Below, one piece after another: positions 49,131 to 58,913 of a stretch of DNA of 64,000 nt. Both the position numbers and the translations under genes were made by a program. The stretch comes from Tremella fuciformis (taxonomy: Eukaryota; Basidiomycota; Tremellomycetes; Tremellales; Tremellaceae). Within the stretch, counting starts at the first letter, position 1, and the number at the start of each line of letters is the position of its first letter. The notes beneath the pieces are model-generated. The model was not told where the DNA came from. It saw only the letters and a list, made by a program, of their open reading frames with translations, and did no database searches. The stretch spans positions 744,001 through 808,000 of the forward strand of contig CP136499.1 in NCBI GenBank assembly GCA_032768795.1, written 5' to 3'.

Positions 49131-52100
49131 TCACCAATCGCCCCCGCCCCCCGCCAGAACACGACCCAGAGCCAACCGATCACTCTGTCTATCAGTGGCT
49201 TTGGTCGAAAAGGTGGCCGTTTCGAAATCGATCAGGTGGATCATCATCTTGTCGCCCTCGTTGTCGACGTTGACTAGAACATTGGAAGGTCTGATATCGT
49301 GGTGACAAATACCGACAGCATGCAATCTGTCCAGTGCCTTCCAAGCCGACTCGTGCAGCTTTGCCATCGTCTTCGAACCGACCACCAGCCCATCGCCCCG
49401 ACGGTCGAGGTATGTCTCCCAGTCCAGCCCGCAATCCTCGAGCAAGACACAGCGCACCTCAATCACCTGCCTGTCGGGGTCCTTGACCAGACCCTGATGA
49501 ATATCGTATATTCCCGTCCAGGATCCGTGAAACTTGGGGACGCATTGGCCCTGCAAGGCCGACAAGTTGGTGGTGTGATACATCCCAATCTCATTCTCGA
49601 GGGCGGCGTGTGCGTCCTCTGACCGATCGGCATAGGCAGATCCAACCGAGGGGTCGAGAAAGGTGTAGAGGTTGGTGAATTTCGCGACGATAGGGATGGC
49701 CGTGTCGTCGTCGGTCAACAGCACGCCGCGAAACACTGAGAACAGCCGTCCAGATCCAATGTAGGATATCAATTCCACCTTCTTCTTCGTCTTGTTCGTC
49801 TTGTTATCCTCCTCGAGAGCGACTTGGGCTCGTTCCCCCATTGCTATCCCCTTCTCCGGGGCCTGTGTGGATGAAGATTGCACCACTTGGTGCTCAGTGC
49901 GCCCAGAAGAGAGCTGGTCGATTCGGGTCAAAGACGGCTTCATGGTCGTGGTCGTCTCGGCGACTGCCTGGGCCTGGATTTGGGGCTGACGCGTTGCACC
50001 TTGCCAAGGGTGCTGCTTCTCGACCTCCATGTCGTTGCCGTTGTCGTTGTCGTGGTCCTCCTCACTACTAAAGTGCCGGTCATTGAGCGGCACGGAATCA
50101 TCATTGTCGTCCTCTTCGTCGCTCAGTAGCGACTCTTCGATCGGATCCGTGACGCCCGATCTGTCGGATATGAGCGAGGGAGGATCAGAGAGTTTGGCCT
50201 GACGTCCAAGCTGCCGCCGCCGTGGCGGTGCATCCATCGTCCATTGCATCTTGTTCAACATGTCTCGATCGATGTAATGAAGGTCGTCGCACAGTGTCGA
50301 GGTTGCTGGCGACAGAGCAGACGAAAACATGACCTCCAAACCGATATCGACGGGCTTTGTGCGCGGGTCGACACGATGATAGCGATAACGGTTCGAGAAG
50401 CGAAAGAGGCCGAGAGGATCGTCATCGTGCGAGGTATGGTTCGTCTCCTGATTGGCGGGGGCGGCGGCGACTTGAACTTGAACTGTGTCTGCGTGTTTCG
50501 TGTCACCAACGCCGCCTTGTCCGTCTTGGTCTTCTGCATGTCCGTCACCACGCGGCTGCGACTGATTGCCCATGGTATGGCTGGAACCTTGATTCCTCGA
50601 GCCGGTTGCCGCTCCCGCCCGAGCTCCCATCGAGGACTGTTGTTCGGCCAAAGTGGTGGACGACAGAGCAGGTCCCGGCATCCACGCAGCACGCCCAAGC
50701 ACGTCCTTATCCCCCAAAGGATCCGTCCGCACAGTAAGCGCCGCGAGCAGGACGAGTATATTCACATTTTCGACCGGTCTGAGCTTCTCCAAGATGATAT
50801 CGAGGAGAAACGCCGGAACTTTGGCTGCTCTGAGCATCTCGCGCCATTTGTCGGTCCACGGCACGTTGGCATCTCGGTGAATGACGGGATAGACGGTGAA
50901 ACGATGATAGTCGTCGAGACGGAGGAGGATGTACCGCTCGTAATTGCTGATGATGGCATAACGCGCCTTGTTCTTATGCATCTGCTCGACCACCTGACCA
51001 GCGTCAACGCAACTCGCCAACACACGACAGACGCACATGCACCAGTATATCCCTGATGGCCGCATGGGCTCCCAGCTCCTTGTCGGCAAAGTCGAAATGC
51101 ACCTTGGCCTTGTCCTCCTCGTCCATGCTCAACGTGATCCCCAGTCCGTCGTCCGACAGAAGCAGCTTGTACATCAACCACACAATGTCCGCCTCGGTCA
51201 AGTACGGTTTGTTCTCGACGATCGACTGTGTCCACTCGTCCGCCGGCTTGCCGCCATGCTTCAACCTCCACAGGCCCAAGTCGGGGATAGCAGTGTCCAA
51301 ATTATCGGGGTGGTCCCATTTCCCATTGATAGCGACGTGTGGCTTGAGATTGCCGACATGCCCTATCCATATGTTGCACAGGTGACAGAGGGAACTCTTG
51401 ATAAAGCTCGTATTGGGCAACTCACCCCCTCGGCGCTCGTGATATCGAAACCACCCCTCTTGCCGATCGGAATAGTCCTGGTAGACATGATACGACGGTG
51501 AGGCTTCCGCCAGTGCTTGCCTGAACGCGGCGGTCGGTTCGCACGCTTGGCTGTCGGCAGTCGTGAGGTGCATCCACCACGGCGTGGTCAAGGACGGATC
51601 CAGCCGGTCTTTCGCGCAACTGTTGTCGACAAAATCTTGACAGATCCTCACGAGACCTTCTTGATCCATCTTGAACCTGCGCGTCAGCATACTGCTTGGT
51701 TCACTTGGGCTCTGTCGCTCACCGAATATCCCTGGACTTGACCATGTAGTTCTTCCAAAACGCCTGATACGCCGTCCCATCCGGCTTGCGCGTGCTAGAT
51801 GACGGCGTCATCTTCTGATTCAGAGATTTCGGCGTCTTCCTCGACTTCAACGCCGAAGGTCCGCTGCCCGTCGGTGCCGAGCGCATCCTGCGCTTTGTCG
51901 ATGCTCCTGCTCCTGCTCCAGTGCGAGTGCCGGCGGACACGTCGCCCAAGGGCGACGGATCTGAAGGCGCAGTGGCGGCAGCGGCGGCGGTAGAGGCGTT
52001 CATACCGAAATACTCGACTTTGGTGACATACGTATCATCGTTCTCCGGATGCAGAGGCGCAATGGGCGGTGGTACATGCCGCTGCAAACACTTCATGACT

Positions 52101-52297
52101 GTATACGGTCGGCGCTGGGGGGGAAGGGACGATAGCTGATGATACTCCAACTGCGCACCGCCCCTATCCATCGCCGGCATCTTGGAGAAGACGTTGTATC
52201 GTTCGTACGGCAACGGATGGATGTCGAACTTGACCACGCCTTGGCATTGGCCTTGGCCTTGACCTTGGCCTTCAGCATCGACGATGTTGGTGGCCAT
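49131..52297 (-). CDS. Three-exon protein-kinase-like protein
   Basis: Exon 1 52297-51723 (ATG; MATNIVDAEGQGQG), exon 2 51676-51043, exon 3 50993-49131. Introns GTGAGC...GCGCAG (46 nt) and GTGCAT...GTCAG (49 nt). Phases are consistent, 1023 residues. Exons 1-2 include KNYMVKSRDIRFKMDQEG and a His/Cys segment CHLCNIWIGHVGNLKPH. After a long acidic, low-complexity middle, a kinase fold starts near residue 805: ISYIGSGRLFSVFRG, Lys in PIVAKFTN (about 841), catalytic loop CHHDIRPSNVLVN (about 965), metal-binding IDFETATF (DFE rather than DFG, about 991). The protein stops only about 30 residues later, so the C-lobe is short; a GTGAGT at the end hints at another exon. The sequence resembles fungus-specific (FunK1-type) kinases in its atypical DFx motif. 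Substrate unknown. Confidence 0.75.
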
Positions 52298-52882
52298 GGT
52301 GTGGTCGGGTGGAGAAAAGAAAATGGATAGATGGATGGATGGATGGATGAATGGCGAAATAGTACAGTGGTGGCGGATGATGAAACTGTTGGAAGAGAGA
52401 AATTCATCGTACTATCTCTATGAGTGATGGCTATATGTAGTTTCGTCTTTCTACGATTCCTATAACCCCGCAGTGGCGGCTAACCTCCAACACTCCCCTT
52501 TAGACGTCACTGCCCATCCAAGCATGCGTGCAGCTGTCAGAGTAGCCTTGCTCACTGTGCCACATTTGCCACCCATCTCATAACTCCTGATAACTCCAGT
52601 CCCTGACTGCCTCCGCCGGGGGTCAACATGCCCGACTCAACTCGGCGCCGCCGTCTCTCTTTCTCCTCTCTAACCTTCGGTGATCCCGGGGTGAGTCCAG
52701 TGAACTCCCGGTTCCCCGGGTGAGGAGCAGTGTCCTAGGCCTTCCCCGCCGGCCTGCAAGGTCCCTCAACAATCCGATGATCCCGAGTGGCGGCCAGTGA
52801 AGTATCGGTTGGCTTGGGGGAGTATGCCTCTATCCTCATCCCATATGCGTCCCAGTTTGGTCGGAACCTCTTGTTGCGGTTG
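52298..52882. other. Probable promoter region of the kinase-like gene and spacer
   Basis: Contains an ATGG-type microsatellite (about 52322-52348). No gene recognised. A GATCCCGGGG/TTCCCCGGG-rich stretch lies at 52680-52760. Confidence 0.4.
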
Positions 52883-53380
52883 TGTTACGACTCGAACCCG
52901 GCGGCCTTGAGGTCCGGCGACGAGTAGACGGCGGTAGTCGTAATGTGGCAAGCTCGGGTTGCACCAAAGGCGAAGGGGGTACAACCACTGAACCTGTGGC
53001 TTGGTCGGACGGCGTAGTAGGGTCGACAATCCACAAAGGCCACGGTGTGGATGTCGATGGTCGAAGTGCTCGAAGGATCCCACGGAGATAGGCGTCGTGG
53101 CGAGCGAAGGTAAAGACGAAGCGAGCGAAGGGAGGCTCGGTGCAAGGCTCTAAGACTAGGTGTAACTTGCGATAGATTGATCCTTGGGGAGAAGGATCAA
53201 GAAGTAGGCTCCTTATATATGTCTACGGGCTGGGTGGCAAATCCGTGTGCGCAACTCCTTCACCTGGAGTTGCCACTCACTCCACCTGACTCCGGGCTGA
53301 TGCCACCTTGGCGCCAGTACGGGCCGGCCTGGGTTCCTGGTTCCACTCGGGGTCACCTGGCGTCACCTGACTTCACCTGG
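52883..53380 (+). repeat. LTR F, truncated second copy
   Basis: Begins TGTTACGACTCG and follows 23533 onward for about 500 bp, including TTATATATGTCTACGGGC. It is cut at CTTCACCTGG by LTR G. Confidence 0.85.
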
Positions 53381-53889
53381 TGTCACGCCTGCGGGTAGTC
53401 TGCGGTAACGAGAGGTCTGCCTTGGGTACTGAAGGGGTTTAGTCTCTGGCTCGTAGAGCTTGATGACTGCCTTAGGTACTGAGGTGACTGAAGTGTTGGG
53501 TTAAGACCAACTGAGTGACTTTGTGTGAAGAGAAGACACAAGATCCATTGCTGAAGAAGAAGGGGGGAAGGGCCAGATGAGGCCTCCTTTTATACCCTTC
53601 ACATCTAAAAGGTAGGACTAATTAAAGAGGGGTCGTGAGGGATTTACTGACCAATCAGATAAATGCCTCACTTAGACCACCGTGGGAAACTACAAGCTAG
53701 CCAATAGGAAAAATGCCTCAAAGGTGGAGGCTGACTAAGCTCTTTCAACTAGCCAATAGGGAAAATGCCTCAGAGGTGGAGGCTTACTAAGCAAGGTGGA
53801 GGCTGACTAATCAACTGATAAACGTTCTTCTAATAACACATCATTCCATGAGTCATATTTTCTCCTTTTCCTTATCACGAGTCATGACA
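53381..53889 (-). mobile_element. Solo LTR G, diverged relative of the Gypsy B LTR
   Basis: 509 bp, plus-strand ends TGTCACGCC and GTCATGACA. It aligns in patches with the reverse complement of the B LTR: TTAGTCTCTGGCTCG, GACTGCCTTAGG and AGATCCATTGCT are shared. Contains about three imperfect repeats of an AAATGCCTCA...GGTGGAGGCT segment (53600-53790). Flanks CCTGG and CGTTG do not match, so one side has been altered. Confidence 0.75.
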
Positions 53890-54604
53890 CGTTGAGGCCG
53901 ATCTCGAATCGCCGGGAGAACAAGGGCAGAGGAGTCGAGTGAACGACCTGTGAGAAAGAGAGCATGGTGTTCTCCTCTTCATCATCACGAGGCCAGGGCG
54001 AGCACATTGTCGACGTGTGGCTCGCCAGGAGGTCGGCAGAGTCGTCGAGATGGCAGGGTAGCAGCCGAGTCACGTTGAGGTTGTGGAGCGCTGTCATGAA
54101 TGACACATCGCCAAGGTAGCCCTATATAATGAGTCAAGTCCGGAGGTGATTAACCCGAGCTTGGCCACAGATTTCCTTTTGGTTTAGTATGAATCAGAAG
54201 GATCCTTGTGTTATGTAATCACCTACGTGACAAGCGCAGTCGAGGTGGTGGGAGACGACGGACGCGCCGTGGCGAGAAGGGTGTGGGTGGTGGTGGTGGT
54301 GGTGGTAGGGGTGTCTGGAGGGGTCCCCGCGTGCAGGTCGATCTGGGTGACATTGCCCAGATGTGGTCGGGACATGATGGCGCGGGGCTGGATGTGGATG
54401 TGGATGTGGATGTGGCTGTGGGCGGTGGTGAGGGTGTAGAGGAGCATCGAGGACGAGGAGACGAGGCATGGACGTCGAGGGGAACGAGGAGGAGGAGCAA
54501 GGTGTGTGTGTCGTGTCGGTCAACCCTGCTCGCTCGCCCCCCTGCCCTGCCCTGTTTGATCCAAGGAAGGACAAGGACCGACGGGGCCGCGCCGGGGGGC
54601 CGGT
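53890..54604. other. No supported gene; low-complexity GT-rich stretch
   Basis: A minus-strand frame (54106-53882) looks mildly protein-like but is not recognised. 54280-54440 holds GGT and GATGTG simple repeats. This is where pol of element D3 would be expected, but no pol similarity is seen. Confidence 0.4.
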
Positions 54605-56130
54605 CTAACGTTCCAAGCTCTCGACCATGGCCTGGAGACTCTTGTGCATCGCTTTGAGCTTGTCCCGCTTGCTCTCCACCTCCTGCCCCGCCCTCTCGAG
54701 CGCCTCTTGAATGGCCAGACGTCTGAGGTGTCGCCGGGGGCTCGCCGCGCTGTGGCGTCCGGTCGGCGGTCGGCGAGCTGGACGGCGGCTCCCCATCTTT
54801 CAGAGTACATCGACCGGTTGTGCAGGTGAAGCACTTTCAGCCTATGGTACCCGGCGGGATGAGGCACCGACGTCCCTCCTGCCTACACCAACGACACGGC
54901 CGCTCGGCGTCTACTGCGTCCTTGTGGTCGTCCTGCTGATGAGTGTCTGCCTCGGTATGTGGTTGAGCACTGACGAGAAACTTCGCTGGGGTCCGATTCT
55001 TATGCCGTCCAGCTTGGCGCCGAATCGCCGGAGTTGCCGCCGCCGCAGGCGTCTGCGGCGCCGTCGGCCTTTGCGCCCCGTTCCCCTCCTCCCTCCCCTG
55101 CCCCTTCCAGCCCATCGCGGCCGGCAGTGCCTCCATAGAGGCCTCCATCATCTCGGCGACGGAATCGTAGCTCTGAGGCAATGGGATTCCGGTCACCTGT
55201 TGCCCGCTCAGCACTTGCTATGAGTGATGCATTCGGACTTACCTGTTGCCCGCTCAGCACTTGCTATGAGTGATGAGGAGGGCAACAGGCGGCGGCATTC
55301 TACAAGGTCGTCGAGGGTGTCGGCGTTATATGCGGAGTTATCGTTGTGGCAGCTTCCCCTGCCTCGTCGAGGATGAACCTCGTCGAGGCACAACCTCGTC
55401 GAGGATGTGTGTGCCTCGACGAGGCTACTCGAGGCTGAGTCAAGCTCATGTGAGCGTACTACCTATTTCCGTCGCTCGGCCGCCTCGTGCAGCGCAGCCT
55501 CAGCCGCCTCCTCTGCCTGCATGTCGACGTCGGCAATCTCGCTGACCCCCCTGACCGCGCTCACCTCGCCGCGCAAGCCGCTTGCTTCACCTCGCGGTTG
55601 GCAACTGCCTCGTGTGCGCGGTGGCGTGGGTAGTCGCTCGCCAAGGGGTAAGTCATGCACGACTTAATAGACAACGTCGCACATGGGGGCCTGTGAACCG
55701 GCTCTGTTGAAGGGGTTGAGGTAGGTGGTGGCCCCAGCCCACCAGTTTGCTGTTGGTTTGTTCAAGCCCTGCCCGTCAGTCTCGTTTCTTCTTGGTAGTG
55801 CCGCTGTGGCTTACGCCGGCGCCGCCCCGTCCGCTTGCCCTCTCCTTTGTCCACCGGCAGAGCAGGCTCAAGCTCAAGCCTCCCCGCGTCGACCTCGTCC
55901 ACCTCCATCCCTCTCCCCTCCTCGTCCCCACCCATCTCCTCATCCTCCTGCTCGAGCTGCGTCAGCGGCAAGCTGCCGCCGTCGCCCTCCTCCTCCTCCT
56001 CCTCCTTGCCATCCACCACTCCCGTCATCACCTCCCCGACAACCTCTCCCTCGCCGAGCTCCTCGATTTCGAGCTCCTTGTTTGCCCTGCTCTCTCGACG
56101 AGTGCCGCGCTCGTGACCAAAGGTCCGCTG
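54605..56130 (-). pseudogene. Antisense six-cysteine accessory gene of Gypsy D3 (disrupted)
   Basis: Fourth member of the family. Reading leftwards: an acidic frame (KELEIEELGEGEVVGEV through about 55762), then a frame 55660-55463 (GVSEIADVDMQAEEAAEAAL). The 318-bp TIR element at 55157-55474 interrupts, and the frame continues (EASMEALPAAMGWKG) at about 55150. If the insert and one CCGAG are removed the reading frame is continuous. The cluster follows near 54900-54830: CRWCRQEGRRC, x10 including an in-frame TGA, then CFTCTTGRC. A coiled-coil frame (AGQEVESKRDKLKAMHKSLQ) ends at 54605 after a frameshift. Upstream minus-strand sequence (about 56660-56370) resembles the region before the D gene. 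Placed just left of the D3 3' LTR, as in D. Inactive. Confidence 0.6.
55157..55474 (+). mobile_element. TIR element (MITE-like), copy 2, inside the D3 accessory gene
   Basis: 318 bp with 8-bp terminal inverted repeats CGACGGAA/TTCCGTCG and a 5-bp target duplication CTCGG (55152-55156 and 55475-55479). Homologous, inverted, to 8140-8440. Contains a 46-bp duplication of the segment CCTGTTGCCCGCTCAGCACT (55196 and 55242) and the hairpin closed by GGCAACAGG (55281-55289). No coding capacity, so it is non-autonomous. Confidence 0.8.
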
Positions 56131-56656
56131 GGTGCCGTCAAATAGTTCCCGTCAACACTGCATCTCACGCTTCACGGCCACTCACGTTGCCCCGGCTGCT
56201 CCTCTTGTCTCTCTCCCTCTCCTTGCTCCGCTCCCTGGCCCTGCACAACCAGGGCTACCCTCGACGGCACGACAAATCGCCCGCCCCACCCTTCGCGTCA
56301 GCCACCAGTTCGCTCGCTCGGCGCGCTGCGCGCGCCCACTCACTGGTCTGCCCCTCCGCCTGGGCTCGTCATCTCGCCGCGCTCGCCTTGCGCGTTGCCG
56401 CTGGTGTTGTTGGGGCCATGTTGTTGCTGGCCGAGTGATGAGATAACAGAGAATGGAAAAGCTGAGTCCTCTGTCCACTTGTCCTCGGCCGTGTGTTTGG
56501 TTGCCCAGCAACTAGCGCGTCTCGTCGCATCAACATTGTACCTGAAAGGACCTCGCTGACCGTCTCGCCGAGTCCCTCGTCGACCTCGCCGACTCCGCCG
56601 CCGACTTCCACCACCACGACTATCTCGCAGGAGCTCGATCGTAAGGTTGGGCAGAG

Positions 56657-57169
56657 TGTCACGACGGACGTAGGGAGAGCACATGGAAGCCACGTGGAGA
56701 GACGGAGCTCGGACGCGTTGATTCAACGCATCACTCGCCGAGCTCACCGAGGGACGACGGATACTTAGGAAGACTGGGCGCGCGATACGTTCCGTAGTCT
56801 TCTCCCAATTGTTGTTCTCTGCAGACACGTAGACCGCCTGCTCCGTCCCGTCGCTTGGCTTGCCAGCAACACCGAGTCCCCCGCCGAGTTCCCCGTCTAC
56901 CTCCCTCAACTCGCTCTCGCTCGTCGAGTTCACCTTCCTGCTCGCCGAGTTCAGCGAGTCCCTCGCCGCACTCTTCGCTCAACCCGTTCACCTCCTTGAG
57001 CTCAGCGAGTCCCTCGCCGAGCTCCTCATCCATCTCCTCGAGCTCAGCGAGTCCCTCGCCGAGCTCCTCGCCCAACTTGCTCGTACCTATCGACGTCAAC
57101 GACCCCCACGCCGACCGTTCGGAGTACGTGCCCGCCGGGCCCTGGACAGAGAAGGCGGGGGTCGTGACA
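56657..57169 (+). repeat. 3' LTR of Gypsy D3
   Basis: 513 bp, TGTCACGACGGACG...GGTCGTGACA, preceded by GGTTGGGCAGAG as at the D 3' LTR. It diverges from the D LTR after about 12 bp. Contains repeated CTCGCCGAGCTC-type units (56930-57090). Confidence 0.75.
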
Positions 57170-57686
57170 GCGATCTTCCTTCTTAAGTATCTGCTTACTC
57201 TCGCCTGCTCTCTCTCTGATCCTTCTAGCATCGTCCTTCGTGGATCGTTACATCGTTCTCCTAGTCGTTTCTACTCGTTCCCAATACTCTCCAGTATTCT
57301 CTCGCCGTCTCTCTTCTCTTCTATCGTCTTCTCTCCGCGCTGGCTTGCATCTAATCTCTTTGCGTGCCCGTCGTCGTCCTTATTGTCCTTGGTCTCCGTC
57401 CCGTGGCCCTGACTGTGAGATAACTCTATCCTCCGTTATCGTGGACCTGACTCTTGTCCTTGCGTGCGTTCCTATCTCAACTCGGCCGATGGAAGACTGA
57501 GGTGTATCCTTCTATCGTTCTCCAGGTTGTTCCAGCGCCTTCAAGAGCAAGTCGTAGTTGTTCGTGTCTAATAGTGACGATTCTACCGTACTCATGTTTG
57601 TCGGTTCGTAGGATCCTTTGGATGTTTCCGTCGGAAGTTGCCTCGTGGTAATCTCGTGGTCAGGATGCCGTGTCGGTGTCCTGACA
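57170..57686 (-). repeat. Gypsy C LTR fragment
   Basis: 517 bp matching 35584-36100 at the same length, ending GTGTCCTGACA. The rest of the C LTR is missing on the left. It lies between two copies of D3 LTR sequence. Confidence 0.85.
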
Positions 57687-58584
57687 GTAGACTGCCTGCT
57701 CCGTCCCGTCGCTTGGCTTGCCAGTGACACCGAGTCCCCCGCCAAGTTCCCCATCTACCTCCCTCAACTCGCTCTCGCTCGTCGAGTTCACCTTCCTGCT
57801 TGCCGAGTTCAGCAAGTCCCTCGCTGCACTCCTCGCTCAACCTGTCACGGGCCTGTCCCCACCAGACCTAGACTATACAAATGGAGACAGGGGCGAATAA
57901 GACGGTTTAACAAGAGGGACTTACCAGAAGAGATGAGTCGTGGGTGTTGATCAGTTGGACGGCAAGTGATAGCTTGGAAGGATCGAGAGCAAGCTATCCA
58001 AGATGGGCAGGTCTGTGGTGAAGTGACGAGAGCTTGATAGGGTATGTCAAGAGTAGTGCAAGGACTATATAAGATCCCACCAGCTGTAAGCTGTGTGGGG
58101 AAAAGGGAGGAGGGAGGGTACAATATCAAGCTATGGATATTTTTGATCCTTGGGAAGAATCAAATGAACTGCGAGAAGAAGGGGGTTTCTATAGACAAAG
58201 GGGGTCGTCCAATATCTGTGGTAACTCTGTCAGACACTTGTCTTTTCACTGTCCAGTCTCTGTTCATCTCCTACTAATCAATGTCTCTAAGCCACGGTGG
58301 ACAAGTGTCCTCCGTTGTGTCCGACATAGGGCACACCTATCAACTAGGGGCGTAGACGGGTGTCCGTCAGTATATTGACAGGTGTCAGTCATTATTGTCC
58401 TTTTAAAAGGGGGCGATCAAATAGGCAATGGTTGGTCCAGTATGATTCCGTCACGTGTATTTGTTCGGTTCATGACACAACCCGTTCACCTCCTTGAGCT
58501 CAGCGGTTCCCTCACGAACCCCACGCCGACCGTTTGGAGTACGCGCCCGCCAGGCCCTGGACAGAGAAGGCGTTCGCCGTGACA
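57687..58584 (+). repeat. Second, partial D3-type LTR, split by solo LTR H
   Basis: 57687-57842 matches 56829-56990, and 58478-58584 matches the LTR end (GGACAGAGAAGGCG...GTGACA) with an internal deletion. Solo LTR H occupies 57843-58477. Confidence 0.75.
57843..58477 (+). mobile_element. Solo LTR H
   Basis: 635 bp, ends TGTCACGGG and TTCATGACA, target duplication CAACC (57838-57842 and 58478-58482). TATA-like TATATAAG at about 58066. Its 3' end (GGTTCATGACA) is like that of the C LTR, so it may be a related Gypsy family. Confidence 0.9.
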
Positions 58585-58599
58585 CCTGACAGCCCTGCT

Positions 58600-58810
58600 C
58601 CTGCATGATGTCCTCTAGCTCCCCCTGTATGCATGCAGTCCCTCATATCCCATGCGCATGCAAGGCGTCATGATGCCGAGTTGCGAGCGCGGAGTTTCGG
58701 CATACTTGGACATGTGATGTGGCATCACGCCGTCTCCGACTCTGTCGTCTGCAGGACGACGAGTCGACATCGTCTCTGTATGGCCGCCAACGCTGACGTA
58801 ACGTCCATAA
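58600..58810 (-). repeat. Fragment of the A1/A2 Copia family 3' region
   Basis: Matches 5060-5270 (shared CTCCCCCTGTATGCATGCAG-like and ACATGTGATGTGGC segments), with indels. Non-coding. Confidence 0.7.
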
Positions 58811-58913
58811 GGGGGGGGGTGTCCATAAAGGGGCTGGGTGCAGTTACTGCTTGGTGTTGCGTCTCGTGCATATATACATATCGATAATCCCCAAGTTGGC
58901 CAACGAACCTACA

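Noticed and set aside
54837..54930. In-frame TGA between the third and fourth Cys of the D3 gene as selenocysteine recoding
   Set aside because: The copy has a frameshift and a transposon insertion as well; ordinary decay is the simpler explanation.
55725..56438. 237-codon plus-strand frame, Pro/Arg-rich
   Set aside because: Low-complexity shadow of the acidic minus-strand frame of the D3 antisense gene.
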